The notes under the pieces: generated by a model | The model's input: only the letters and a program-made list of their open reading frames with translations | Databases searched by the model: none | Told to the model about the DNA's origin: nothing | Translations under genes and position numbers: made by a program | Shown here: positions 1 through 12,280 of the stretch, piece after piece | Layout of the letters: every line of letters starts with the position of its first letter | How positions within the stretch are numbered: the first letter of the stretch is position 1 | NCBI RefSeq assembly: GCF_000208865.1 | Contig: NC_018395.1 | Location: 403,920 to 467,919 of the forward strand | Length of the DNA: 64,000 nt | DNA from: Neospora caninum Liverpool | Taxonomy: Eukaryota; Apicomplexa; Conoidasida; Eucoccidiorida; Sarcocystidae | Reading direction: 5' to 3'

Positions 1-390
1 CGTTTTCTCTCCTTTCCTGACTCGAATGCTTTTGTGTCTTCTCTGCAAACACAAGTTCTGCCCCCCATGTTAGAACATTCTTCTCTTCCGCTCTTTTTCC
101 CCTTCGTGTCGTCGTTGCTTCGTTATCGTAGTCCCTATCTGAGACCCTGCTGGACTGCTTAAGACAGCTGAAAGTGTTGGATTTCAATATCCTACTGCAT
201 TAAGGTTATTCCACATCGGTTATGTTCCAGGCGTAATATATGGACAACCGGTTCGTAACACCACTTCATATCGTACCTGAATGGTATTTTCTAGCATATT
301 ATGCGGTGTTAAAAGTAAGATCGTTGCTTCCTGTCTCCGCCTCCGTCTTCCTTGTCTATCTCTTCTTCTCTCTTTTGTTCCTTTCTTCAG
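1..390 (+). other. Intron at the left edge, containing a mitochondrial insertion
   Basis: No exon is visible here. The stretch ends in a pyrimidine-rich tract and a TTCTTTCTTCAG acceptor at 379-390, just before the first galactokinase exon, so it is read as an intron whose upstream exon lies outside the window. The part around 150-318 is more AT-rich and contains a piece of mitochondrial cob, listed separately. Confidence 0.7.
150..318 (+). other. Nuclear copy of a mitochondrial cob fragment (NUMT)
   Basis: From 240 the sequence reads in frame as a cytochrome b piece containing TPLHIVPEWYFLAYYAVLK, the conserved C-terminal-half motif of apicomplexan cytochrome b. The match stops near 318 and ordinary CT-rich intron sequence follows. 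Upstream, 150-238 is similarly AT-rich but has an in-frame stop just before 240, so it may be another scrambled mitochondrial block. It lies in an intron of the galactokinase gene and cannot be functional. The upstream border is uncertain. Confidence 0.85.
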
Positions 391-2123
391 TGAAGAAACG
401 CCGGAGAGACGCGGCGGAGGACGTGGAAGCCCCGCTGGCTGAGGAGACAGTTCAGGCGTTCAAAGACGCATTCAATTCCGCCCTCCCCGATTTCCTTGTC
501 GTCGCTCCTGGGAGGTGGGACTCCGTCCCCGCATTCCACTTTTTCTCCTCTCCCACCTCTCTTTCTCCCCCCTTCTCGCTTCTCTAGCTAAACACTCATC
601 TTCCTCTTGCTCCTTACTGTATAGAGAGAGATTCATGGGGAAAAAGATAGAGACAGTATACGGATAGATAGGTAGACAAAGAGAGAGACCAAGGAAGAGA
701 GATCAAGAGAGAGCTAGACAGATAGGAAGGTAGATCGATACATATAGCTACATCGATATCGATATGCATATATATATATATATATATATACATCTGGATC
801 CCCAGCTATCGCTGTCCCTCTGTTTGTGTCTGAATTTGTCGATAAGTGATATATCTCTGCATAGGCAAGTGGAGTCAGAGAGAGGCATTCGTAGGTGGGA
901 GAAAACCAACCGAGCTTGTTTCTTTTCAGAATCAACATCATCGGAGAACACTTGGACTACGAGGGGTACTCCGTTCTTCCCATGGCGATCGACAAGTTCA
1001 CGACTTGTGCTATTCGGTCGCTTCCTCCTCCCGCGTCTTGTTGCGATTCGTCTCCGGCGCGCTCTCTACCGCCTTCGCAAGAGGGAGCGGCGAGTCGAAA
1101 AGAGAGGAACAGTGGAGAGAGCGCCCCTGGATCTACTGACCCCCGGAAAAACGGAGACAGGACGCACCTCGCTTCAGTTGAACCAACCACTCCGGGGCTC
1201 TTCCCTTCCTCTTCTCCCTCGCCTTTCTCTTCTCCCTCGCCCTCCTCTTCTCCCTCCTCTTCTCCCCTCTCTTCTCCCCTCTCTTCTCCCTTTCTCGCCC
1301 TCCGTCACACGCACGGCGACCGCTTTGCTGGCTGCACTGTGGAGCTCGTGGAAGACCTGCCGTTGCAGCTGCGGCGTCTGACTAGAGGCGAGGCGTCGGG
1401 GCGAGGAAAGGAAGAAGAGCGAGGAAAGGAAGAAGAGCGAGGGGAGGGAGAAGAGCGAGGGGAGGGAGACGGAGCGAGAGAGAACGGCGCTGACGCTGGA
1501 GAGAAAGGGGAGTCTGCGGAGAAGGCCGAGGGCGGCGCGAGAGAGGAGATCCACTCCGCAGGGACAGAGACAAGGCGGGTCGGATCCGACGATGCGGCGG
1601 AGCAAACGGCAGGAAGCCGAAAGAACGACGGCTGGCTCAAATACCCTCTGGCGGCCATAGTGGGGGTGCTAGAATATCTGATAGGCGGCAAAGACCTCGA
1701 CGCAGTGGGAAGGCTCTTCGGCGTCGGACGCACAGAAGAAGGTCAGAAACACCAACTCAGGACGTGGAAAGCAGCCTGTGAAAAGGCCTTCCGTACCCCA
1801 GAGGGACGCTGCCTTCCTTGCCTTCAAATCCTCGTTGGAGGAAATCTACCCATGGTAAAACGATTCCAAGCAAAAAAGTTGCAAGGGATGAACATCTTTC
1901 ATTCGCATTCATCAATATACACACACGTGTGTACGTCTCTATGTATGTATATGCAAAACTGGGTTTATATGCATGCCTTTCCTGTATCCACAAGGGTGTG
2001 TGCCACCATTCTCGGTACTCTACTCCATCGTCCTCGGGTGATATAGAGGCCGATCTATGAGAAGGCACTGTACAGACAAAAGCACGTATACGTGAATATC
2101 AATATAAATGTATATAAATACCG

Positions 2124-2158
<35 letters not shown>

Positions 2159-5017
2159 TGTATATGCATATCGATATATATATATATATGTACGTGGTTG
2201 TGTCGGTAAGGAAAGAGGGAGTCTCTCTGTCGAGGTTTGAATGGCGTGGTCCTGTGCCTCGTTGATCGCTGTTTAGGGACCACGCCCTAGTGTGGGATAT
2301 AGGCCTCTGTTTTTCGCCTCAGGGCAGCTTTTTTCTCTGGAGTGTTTGTGCACCTCGTCAGGCTGCGGGCCTCTCTTCGTCTTCTTCACTCGTGGCTGCG
2401 ACCGTCACAGCTGTATGCACAGCGCTGAGCGTGTCGGTCACGCGAGAGGAAATCGCAGAACTCTCGACTCGCGCCGAACGCCACGTCGGCACAGCAGGCA
2501 AGAAAAATGAACGCCTTAAGAGACAGTCTCCAGAAAGACACTCGAGGCGCTTGCTTGGCGTCCTGCGCGTCTTCTCTCCTGTTTGCCGCTCTCCACGTTT
2601 TCCCTCTCCATGTTACTTTCTTCTGTTCGTTTTCTAGGCGGAGGGATGGATCAGTCAGTCATCGTCTTATCTTCGGAGAAGTCCGCGACGCTCGTCTCCT
2701 TCGTTCCTTCCCTTCAAACGCGCCTTGTTCGTCTCCCCCCTGGCGTACAGTTTGCTGTCGCCCACACACTCGTGTCGAGCCCAAAAGCTGCGCATGCAGC
2801 TAAGCTGTTCAACAAGAGAGTCATGGAGTGTCTCTTTGCGGCTCTCCTTCTCCTCAAGTGAGAGCGGGAGAGAATCGCCCAGTTGGTGCAAGGACAAACG
2901 AAGGGGTGGAAGGGACGAAGGGGTGGTCAGGCTGAGGCAGGAATCTACAGCGACTAATCTTGCCGCGATTCCGCCCGGGGCGTCTTCTTGTCCCCGTTCT
3001 TCATTCTTCTCTCTGGTCTCTTCATTCTTCTCTCTAGTCTCTTCCTCTCTCTCGGCTTTCCGTTCGACACCGTCAGCGCCCCCGGTTCTTGGTCGGGAAG
3101 GCTCGTGCAGCTCACTTGCATGCCTTCCCGCCCCTCTTCTCTCTCTTGCGTGTACACACTCTTTGAGCTCCCCGTCTTTTCCGTGTCTCGCGCCTTTGCT
3201 GCCGCCCTTCCCATTCTCTCTGTTTTCCCGCCTCGGTGCATTCAGCTCGTCTTTCGTCTCTTCCTCTCTTCTTCCCTCCTCATAGCGTCACCTCTTCCTA
3301 TCTCTTCCTGTCTTCTCCTCTTTCTCCCTATCTCTTCCTGTCTCTTCCTCTTTCTTCCTCTCTTATCGCTGTCTTTCTTCCTCTTTATTCCTCTCTCATT
3401 GCTCGCTTTCTTCCTCTTTCTTGCTCTCTCGCCGCTCTCTTCCTATTGCTTCCTGCGGATGCTGCCTAGGTCTACACAGCCCAGCAAACCACTGCCGACA
3501 GGGGAGGCGTTGCGTACGTGGACGCTGCGCAAATCTCAAGAGACTGCAGGCCTGTCTCTCTCCGTAAGCGCCATTCCTTCCCTTTGTGAATGGAACAAGG
3601 ATCTTTTTCAAGTGGATGGGCGTGAGGGCTTCTTGCGTCCCCGGCTGTCCATGAAAAAAGGCATCGCGGTCCTCGCAGGAAGCGTCCGCAATGCGTTGCT
3701 GTGTTTCCCCACGAAAACCCGACCTTTCTCTCGAGATGCATCGGATGGCTCTGTCCATTTCGTCTCGATGACAGCAAGTCTCTCGCTCGCCGCCTTTTTG
3801 GAGCCTTTCCGTGAAGACGTGCTTCGTCGGTATTCGCCGCTCTTACTCTGCAAAAACTCAGACGGGGAGGAGGTTCCACAAATCGTTCCGATTTCGCATT
3901 CGCTTCTGTCCTCAGGAAGCAGTCGAACTCGCAAAGGAAGCCCTGAAACGGGAATATTCGCGGAGACAACTGGAAGAAGAGCTAGGGCTCACAGTGATTG
4001 CCGAGGTCGTGAGACTCCTTCCTCTCCTGGAAGAGGTTTGGAAACAGAACGACACGTTCTGCCTTCGACAGTAAGTGTACAGGCAACGCCAACGGAAAGC
4101 AGGAGCTGAAATCGTGCGCGAGGGAAGAAAGAACAAAACTCGAATGCGTCTGCGGTCACGTCCAGCTGCAGTCTCGTGATTGAAGATCTCTGCCTCCTTT
4201 TGTCTCTTTCCGTCGCTGTGCCGTCTGGTACTTGTTCTCACACCCTCTTTGTTTTCCTAGCCTGCGTGTTCGTTTCCCCCTTAACCTTCTTTGCCCCTTG
4301 ACCTTCTTTTCCCTTATTCGCTTCCGGATTCTTTTTTTTCGCTTTTCAGACGCGCGGTCCACGTCTTCACTGAGGCCGCGCGGGTGCATGCATTCGTTGC
4401 GGCGTGCGAGAATCCGGACTTGGCTTTCGACGAGAAACTCGAGGTGCGTTGTTCGATCTTTCGTTGGTTTGTCTCCCTGCGTTCTCGCCTCGCTCGCCTA
4501 TACCCCCGGGACAGGATGTCTCTCGTCTCGGGCCCTTGGCGGTGTCTCTGTTCCGCGCGGGCGTTTTCCCAGCTTTTTCCCTCGCACGACATCAAGTCGC
4601 GGCGTTCCCTTGTCTCCGCAGGCAACCAGAAAGCTGATGCATGCTTCGCACCTCTCCTGTGCACGAGACTTCGACTGCAGCTGCAAAGAGGCTGACCGTT
4701 TTGTCGCCGTCGCGGTTGACGAAGGCGGGGCTGTGGCTTCCCGCATGACCGGCGCCGGTGAGAAAAGACAACCCGAGTCTTCCCACGCTTTGCTCCGCGC
4801 AAAAGAAAAACAGGAAAAAGGAAACCACACAGGAACAGTCTTGTGAGGCGAAACTCTCTCTGCTTCCCTGTGGCTAGGTTTCCCTCTCTTCTTCCACACA
4901 ACTCTCCATGTGTCACAGAACCTTGGTGCCTGTTGTGTGAGCATAGTAACATTCATCTATTTTCATTGGAACCGAAAAAGATTCTGTACTTACACATCGG
5001 CTTTCTCCACCTATGTA

Positions 5018-5054
<37 letters not shown>

Positions 5055-5390
5055 GTATATGCGTATAGAGAGATGCAGGGGGAATATGGGGACAGTGCGC
5101 ATCTGCATTTTTGGCAACCTTGACAGTTGCACGTCTTCTGCCCAAGAGAGTCTGGCAAGCTGCTCTTCGGCCGCACATCTGCCGTCCGCGCCTCCCGAGG
5201 CGGCCTTCGACTCTCGAAATCGTCTGTTTTTCCATAGGCTGGGGCGGATGCACCATCTCTCTCCTGCGTAACGATGACGCTGGAAGGCGCTTCATCGCTC
5301 GGGTAACGCGCGAAACCACGCCCCACCTTTCAACTCGTTTGACACGCAAAATACACGCGCGCATACATATGTGCGGATGCATACGTATAT

Positions 5391-5422
<32 letters not shown>

Positions 5423-6494
5423 CCATATATATGTGTTTATTTCTATGCATATAAATATGTATGTGCATATGCATTTGTCGTTTGTCTACATATGAAAGTG
5501 TACTGTTGTGCCTATATCAACATGCATTGACGCTGCAAGTGGTGTGTAGCTGCTGCCGGTTTGCGTTCCTCCCTCTTTGCCCCACGGAAGACGCAGCTGC
5601 CTCGAAGGATCGAAACAGATGCCGCTACCATTCCTGTTCGTTTGTGTCTTTTGCGTCCTTGTGATGTGGGTGCGTTTTTAGATTTGAAAAAGGTGGAAGA
5701 GACGGGGCAGAGTCATTCGAGGTCCGGCACACCGCCGGATGTCATCCTGTGTACAGTTCCTTATGCTCTGACGTTGCTGCAGGGTCCAATCTACACATCT
5801 TTTAATGAGTCCTTGAATAGTTATACATATCTATACAAATATTAATATATCTATATATATATATATATATATATAGATATATATATAGATATATATGTAC
5901 GTTTGAACAGGTGCATTTATCCAGTCGCGCGTTTTTTGTGTCCAGCTTCGGGGCCTGTATGTGGCAAAGCGGTCGCCTGTCGCCGAGACTGCCGGCGCCA
6001 AAGACAGTGCAGAGGAGCGCCTCGCGCCCTGTCTGCAGTGGGACATTCTGTCTTTCAAAGAAAAACATCCTTCCGAGGCTCACCGACTTCCTTCTCCGTC
6101 TCCCTCTCCTCCGCCTGTTTCTTCTTCCGCCGCGGCCGACGCGCACCTGCGCGCGGCCGGCGTGGACTCGGCTCTTTTCCTTGTGAGGCCCGCGGGAGGA
6201 GTCGCGCTGCTGCGAGTCTTGGCAGCAGCGAGGGAGACAAAGACGCGAGAAGGTGGGAGAAAACGCGTCTGGGACCTTGAAACAATCCCGTTGGAGCGAG
6301 GGCAGCTGGAGAGCGTGTGGGCGAGCGCGAGTGAAGTGCCTCCCAGAGAGAAGGGGCCAGGAAAAGGGGCGAGGGAAAAGAGGGGCGAAGACGTTTTGAA
6401 AGACCCGTGCCTGCGGCCGAACGCAGAAAACGCAGGAGGCAGAGAGAGGCAAAAACGCGGGCAAGAAAGGGAAGAAGGAAATGAGGAGATTTAG
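391..6494 (+). CDS. GALK: Galactokinase / N-acetylgalactosamine kinase (GHMP kinase), 5' end outside the window
   Basis: GHMP-family sugar kinase, expected to phosphorylate galactose or GalNAc at C1 in the cytosol. Proposed exons: 391-514, 930-1854, 2362-2497, 2638-2857, 3470-3563, 3916-4070, 4350-4443, 4622-4757, 5238-5302 and 5946-6494; all phases agree and give about 832 codons. In order they carry the substrate motif APGRINIIGEHLDYEGYSVL, the ATP-binding loop AAGLSSSSSL, GGMDQ, a VFTEAARV helix, and MTGAGWGGCT split across an intron. The order and spacing follow human GALK2, so GalNAc kinase is as likely as galactokinase. The second exon holds about 200 extra residues of Ser/Pro- then Lys/Glu/Arg-rich sequence between GEHLDY and LKYPLAAIVGVLEYL, and the C-terminus is extended by a charged tail. 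The intron after 2497 starts with GC. At least one upstream exon is missing. Confidence 0.87.
768..790. repeat. (TA)n microsatellite in a galactokinase intron
   Basis: About 11 AT dinucleotides in the intron 515-929. Similar tracts sit in later introns of the same gene at about 2124-2159 (TA followed by GA), 5021-5053, 5399-5422 and 5841-5897. Confidence 0.9.
2498..2637 (+). other. GC-AG intron of the galactokinase gene
   Basis: The exon ends ACA GCA G and the intron begins gcaagaaa. The acceptor is TTTTCTAG at 2637 and the next exon resumes GC GGA GGG ATG GAT CAG. No GT donor nearby keeps the frame. The join gives GTAGGGMDQ, matching the conserved GGGMDQ of GALK2-type kinases. Confidence 0.75.
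5021..5053. repeat. (TA)n microsatellite in a galactokinase intron
   Basis: Uninterrupted AT dinucleotide run of about 16 units in the intron 4758-5237. Confidence 0.95.
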
Positions 6495-7665
6495 AATGGT
6501 TGAGGGAACTGAGCGGCACGGCCGCGAGCATCGGAAAATGCGAAGAAGAAATCGCGTCTACACGTCTAGGCAGGGAAGGCACTCGGGAGGAGAGGCCGAA
6601 AGAGAGAGCGCGAAGGTTGGGTGGCAGGAGGGAAAAGGAAGTGCCGGAGCGTTTTTGTTCTAAAGAACGACGTTCGGCACATTTGTTTGCGGAGCGTGTT
6701 TTTCGTTTTCCTTCTTTTTTCGGAACCCGGTTTCGCATTTGACATCTATATGTCTCGGGTGTATGTACACCGCACACTCGGGTGTAGGTGTGACTCTACC
6801 CATTCTTCGGGCCTCCTTGCAGCGCGGGACGCGGACGAGTCCGTTGCTATCTATTTTGCGGTTTTTGGTCTATATCTTCCGCCTCCGGTCGGGTGCTCCC
6901 TTCCTAGGCGAACTTCTGGGAGGCCTGCCTGCCCATACGAGCTTTCGCGCGTCACCGGAGAAAGCGAAGAAGATGACGGAAGCAAGACACGAGAGGCAGA
7001 AACTGCTCGAAACCGAGCAGGGAGGGACAGAAGCGAGACGATAGGACAAAGGAACTGCGCAGCAGAAAGAAAAGACGGAGGCAGAAAGGAGAAAGCACAG
7101 AAAGCCACCGCGACCGCATGCACACGCACAAGACGTGAGGCGTCTGCCTTTACGAGGCTTGGGGATGCGTCGTTTTATCCGTTCTCTCCTCAGAGGTCGT
7201 GGGTCAAAAACAGCGATCAGGGGCGTGTTCCGCTTCGCAAGAAAGCCCTGTGCCAGAGGAAACCTCTTTACCATGCGCGATAGACAAGCCAAAAGTGTCT
7301 GGAGATAGACCGACTAAAAAACAAATGAAAGCAAAACGACGCACTCACAAGCACCGCTCGCCGCACCGTAGGGCCTCCTCTGCATGCGCGCGAAACAGAA
7401 CATCCCATACGAGCAACCGGAACAAAAGAGCTGCTCAGTAGTCCTGGAGCCTCCTTCACGTGGTGTCGCTGCCCTCGCCCCTTTCTGTTCTCTCTCAACC
7501 CTTCCATCTCATGGTTCGGCCTCTCGATTCCACAACGCCCTCTCCGTGATCTTCATCTGGTTTTGTAACTCGCCCGCGCGTTTTCTCTTGACCTCGGCAG
7601 CCTTCTTTCCTCGCAGTTTCCACCGTCGCTCCTCTCTTCTTCTCTCCATTCCTTCCGTGTCATTT
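6495..7665. other. Convergent intergenic region (two 3' ends)
   Basis: Lies between the galactokinase stop (+) and the stop of the large Ser/Pro-rich protein (-), so it should hold both 3' UTRs. I see no conserved coding block or RNA gene. Open frames here are low-complexity and Arg-rich. Confidence 0.6.
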
Positions 7666-10600
7666 TTATCCCCTCCTTGCAAATAAGTCGGCGTTGCCGA
7701 TGTTGAGCCTCACTCTGCCGAAGCCTCCGTCCCTGTCGCCTTCTCTCTGGTATGGAGTGCCCGGGAACCCTTGATTCACGTTCGTGTGCGGGGGTGGGAA
7801 AGGCGCGTTCCGCATCTCTCTCTGCTCGCCCGGCGGGACGTAAGCCGGCGCGAGTGTCCCTGCTGCAGGGCCAGGGAAGGCCTGGGAAGTGTACATGGAA
7901 GGCCCCTGTCGGCCGTAGGCGTCCGCGTAGAGTCCAGAGCCCTGCGGGCTCTCGTCTCTTCCGCCTCCTCGCGACCCAGTCTCTGCATGCACTGCGCCGC
8001 GATGCTCCTTCCGCGCCTTCTCTTTCTTCCCTTCTCGGCCCCAGCCGAAGGGACTCTCGGACGCGTACGCGGGCGCCTGCTGTCGGTCGGCCACCGCCGC
8101 AGCTGCGGTCGCGGAGACCGCGAGGCGTACTCGCCCGCCCGGTCTGTCTCTTGGCCCGGCGCCGACCGGAGACACTGAGGCCTGCGTGGGGCCCGCGAAG
8201 GCAGCGCCCGGCGGGAAAGCGTGCGATGGCGCGCCTCCCGCGCGGCCGCCTCGGTCCCTCGCGAGCTGTCGGAAAGGGACCAGCGAAGACCGCGCGAGCG
8301 AGGACGTGCGACTCGCCGGCCCCAGAGACGAGGAGACAGTCGAGGAGCGGCCCCGCGTTCGCGACGAATCCAAGTCCGACCTGTCTTCAGACACGTCGTC
8401 GGCCGAGGTCAAGCACGACCGCGGAGACGAAGGCGCCATGACGCCTGCTGGCCGGGGCGACGCGCCCAACGCGGTCGCGGCTCCGGAGACACCTGGCCCC
8501 GCGTCGCCACCTGCAGAAGGCCCGCCCGGGGCAGGAGACCCGCTCGGCGCCGAGGTCGAAGCGGGCGGCTGCGCCAAGGCCGCAGGGCGCGACGCCTGCG
8601 CAGAAGACGCGTTCTGAATCGCCACTTTGGTCGCGCGAATGGAGAGAGAGAGGGCATCGACCGCAGACCGGAGAGAAAGGTACGACTGCAAAGAGACAAA
8701 ACATCAGAAAACACGTGAAGGCGACGGCAAGGGCCACGCGAAACGTCCGAGATAAACCGAAAGTGAGAGTGCGTCGAACAGCGCGCGCATGGCGAGTCTC
8801 TACAGACAATCGAATTCACGGCCACGCGACTGTTTCCACACAGAGGAAGAGATTTTAAAACGGGAGATGAAGGTGAAGAGAAACGATGGAAATAGACGTA
8901 AGCACAGATTTACAAAGAAAGAGAGTCACAATCGCAACTACAGACAGAGAGATCCACAAGAATTCACGGCGAGCGTGGGAACGCGTTGTGTGTGAGAGAA
9001 CGGCGTGCGTGAGCACCTCTCCCCGTTCGCACATACCATGAGTTCCGTCTCCTTGCCTCCTTGGAAGCGCCGCGAGTTTGTGCCCACCTCTCCGTCCTCG
9101 CCTTCTCGCGCGTCGCCCTCTTTGTCTGTCGCCTCTGGGGACGGAGGCAAGGCGGCGACCGGGTTGCGCATCCAGGCCGAAAAGTCGCGAATGCGGTGGC
9201 GAAGCTCCGTAGCTCGTGCCAAACGCTCTTCAACTGCTTCTCGTGCTGCAGAAGAAAATCGGAACGGGCATTCGCACGGCGCGGTGAGGGTCCGGCTGTC
9301 GAGCAAAGACGTGCTGAGGCTCCATACCCGTGAAGTCGCAACGAGTCTCCTTGAGGGCCCTCGCCGTGCGATCCCACAAGAGAGAGGACGCGCACCAACA
9401 AGGGGAGACACACACAGCGGAAACAGCACTAAGCATCACGCGGCCGCACCGTGCAGGTTCTGGCCGCGTGGAAACTCAGATAGGCGTCGAGAGACAGAGA
9501 GCGCTTGAGTCCAGCAACCAGACTGCAAGGAACGCGAAGAAATGCAGAAAACGCAGGGGCGACACGAAGCACTGCCACGAAATGCACGTTGTCGTTCTCG
9601 GAGCCTCTGGACCGACTGTCCACTGCCTCCAGCACGTACCTTCTTTAAAAGGCGACGCCAGAGCTTGAATGTCAGGGATGAAATACGAGTGGTACGGCAG
9701 GAGGTGGGCCACGACTTCCTTGATGCTGTGGAGTTTGACGACCGTAACTTCCTCTTCAACTACGAAGGCGTCGCTCTCTGTCGCCTGTCCCTTTGCTCTC
9801 TTTGGCTTTTTCCACACTCCCTCTTCGCCCCTGTCCAACTGTCTCTTCGCGCGGCCATCTCCCGCGCCTTGACCGCCCTCGACGCATGTGAAAACGGAGA
9901 CAGCCTCTCCGTTCACCTGACACAAATCTCCGCCAGTGTCCGCGCGGTGCTCTTCTCGTGGCGATTCTGTCTTCGCCCCTCCCGTCTCGCCCTCGCTCTC
10001 GCCGACCTGGCACTGGGCCTCTAGCGGAGACACAGTGCCCCGTCGCGGCAAGTCGCTTTCTCTCTTTCTCTCCTCTTCCTTTCCGGTGCTGTCTTCCTCG
10101 CCAGGCTCCTGCTTCGCACGGACTTCCGCACAGTTTTTGCTTCCTTCTTCGTTCGGGGGACTCCTGACGGGGCCTGTGTGCCTCAGAGAGGTCGCCACGC
10201 TCGCGCTCTCCGTGGAGGCGTGACCGCTGTCTTGTTTTTCTCCGCAGGTTTCGCTGATTTCTGGTTGCTCTCCTGCGCCGCCGGCAGACCTCGAGTGAGC
10301 CTCGCTGCATCCCTCCTGTGACGAGAGAAGAGACGCCCCATACGAGGCTGCTGGGAGGCGCCGCCTGCGCTTCTTGACGATTTTAACTGTTTTGACGACG
10401 GAGAAAGGCTGCGTCATGCGACTCGTGTCTTTCACCACCTCCTTCTTGTCCTGCAAAAAGCTTTCTCGGACCCTTTTCCGCCTCTCTGCACAGTGTGTCT
10501 CCAAGTTCCGCAAAGCCGTCAGCACGGCCTTGTAGTCTCTCTCGTACGCGCATACATTTCCGCACACGCCCCCGCCAGGCCCATACCGCGTCGCATACCA

Positions 10601-12280
10601 TGCAGCCGCCGCAGCCGTAGCCAGCGGTGGGGCAAGAGAAGCAGAGACAGAAGAGACAGAAGGGAGAGAAGAGACAGAAGGGAGCGAAGAGACAGGAGGG
10701 AGCGAAGAGACAGGAGGGAGAGGAGGCGCGGCTGCAGGCAGGGGCTCTCGCGGGAGAGACGCAGGGTGAAGCGAGGAGCCGCCTGTGCCTTCCCCAGAAG
10801 CGGCAGAGACCGGAGGGACATTGCCCACGAGCACACTGCCCGACGCACCCGGCTTGTTTCTTGACAGAGTGGAGAGAGAGGCGAGAGGGAAGTGCTTCGA
10901 AAGCGCTGGAAGCTCGGAGAGCACCGAAGGGTCGAGAACGGGACGAGCAGCCGCAGGAAGACGACGCGCAGCAGCTAGGTGCGGATACAAAAGAGGAAAC
11001 GCGACAGCGGCGCAGTTTAACGGAGGCGCCACAGAGGGCGGAGCAGGCGGCAACAACGGCGAGGCGGAAGAAGAGGAAGAGGAAGAAGAGACAGCAGATG
11101 ATGCAGAACAGGAAGAGTTTGAAGCTGTAGGAGAGAGAGGAGGCAGACTTGATACCGTGGGGAGGGGAGTTTGCTGTTGATGTGTGGTGGGCGGACGGAG
11201 AGTCGATGACGGGACCGAGACAGAGTGGAGAAGATTAAGAGGAAGAAGGCCCGACTGGCACCGCGTCGGCTGAAGCAAGTGCGCAGGCGGCAAATGAGGA
11301 TACACAGGGAACACAAACGGAGGGAGAGAAGGCAAAGACGAAGACAGAGAAGAGAGAGAAGAGGAAGAAGAGAGGGCAGACGGTAGAGGCAAAGACGAAA
11401 GCGAAGAAACAGACTGGGTTGAAGACGCAGACACGAAGGGCCCGCTTTGGTTCAGGGGCCTCCCGTTGGAAGCGCCACGAGAGGCACCGTCTGCGGATTG
11501 AGACGAGGAAAAGCCGGGAGGAGACCTTTCGACGGCGCGTCCTCGTTGCGATTCTCTCCCGTGCAATGCTTCCGGACCTGCAGCCGCGCAACACGAGGCG
11601 TCTCCTTCCCCTGGACAGGTGCTCGGGTGCTCGCGTCCTTCACGGGAGGCTTGGAAGCCCGTGGACAGCTTTGAGTTCTCTTTCGAGACCGTCCTGGGTG
11701 TCGCGGGGCTGGAGCCAGACACATTCGCAACCGACCCTTTGACGGCCGAGGGCGAGCGCGCGGTCGCGACCGACGCAGAGCTCTTTACCCCTGAGAGTTT
11801 CGCTCCACCTCCGTCGAACTTGAGGGCTTTGAGGCACTCTCGAGGCCCACCGGCCTCGTCTCGCCCTGGCAATCGGCCCGGCGCCGGTCCGCCTGTGTTC
11901 TCTTTCTCTGCGAAAGAGCCAAGCGGCTCCCCTCGAGCAGTCTGTGAAGGCGCGAGAGGTATCGCTGGAGCATCGGGCACGCAGTGAAGAGGGCCCTCTA
12001 TCTCCTTACGCGGTCGCGCTTCGCCGCGGGCCCTCGCCCTTGCGTCCTCCTCGGCGCCGTCCCCGGACGGCTCGCTCGCGTTCCGCCCCGGAGGCGTTTC
12101 ACGGAAGAGGGCCCCCTGGCTTTGGAGCCCAACGCGGTCGCAACTCTGGCTGGCCGCCGTGGCGGGGCGGCTGGGGCGCGCCGCGCTCCGCTCCAGGTCG
12201 GGGACAGGAGACCGCGGGGGCGCGGAGCGAGGGCCGAGCGGGCCTCCTCCAGGCGCCCCTGGCAGCTCGTCTCGTTGCAT
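7666..12280 (-). CDS. Large Ser/Pro-rich protein with an LLPYH block (tentatively GLTSCR1/BICRA-like)
   Basis: Three exons are proposed: 12280-9640, 9245-9037 and 8685-7666, joined at phases 1 and 0, giving 1289 residues. I chose the ATG at 12280 (MQRDELPG); an in-frame ATG at 12559 would add 93 residues. Most of the protein is disordered Ser/Pro/Ala sequence, with an imperfect SSLP[PS]V repeat near residues 520-550. A charged helix starting YERDYKAVLTALRNLE (about residue 580) is followed by the basic, nuclear-localisation-like KTVKIVKKRRRR (about 630). Near residue 860 comes KLHSIKEVVAHLLPYHSYF, and the second exon continues with a helix REAVEERLARATELRHRIRD. The 'KEVV..LLPYH' pattern recalls the GLTSCR1/BICRA domain of SWI/SNF complexes, but the match is short. 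Nuclear function is inferred only; an unknown coccidian protein is the safe name. Confidence 0.7.
10640..10725 (-). repeat. In-frame 15-base repeat encoding SSLP[PS]V units
   Basis: On the + strand the unit reads roughly gaagagacaggaggga and recurs about five times with small changes. In the coding frame it gives alternating SSLPPV and SSLPSV. It lies inside the Ser/Pro-rich protein and may vary in length between strains. Confidence 0.8.

Noticed and set aside
240..587. 115-codon open frame beginning at an ATG
   Set aside because: Its first 26 codons are the mitochondrial cob fragment and the rest runs through intron sequence into a galactokinase exon. It is a chance fusion, not a gene.
5011..5474. 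Frames rich in alternating Tyr and Ile
   Set aside because: Translations of (TA)n microsatellites in introns.
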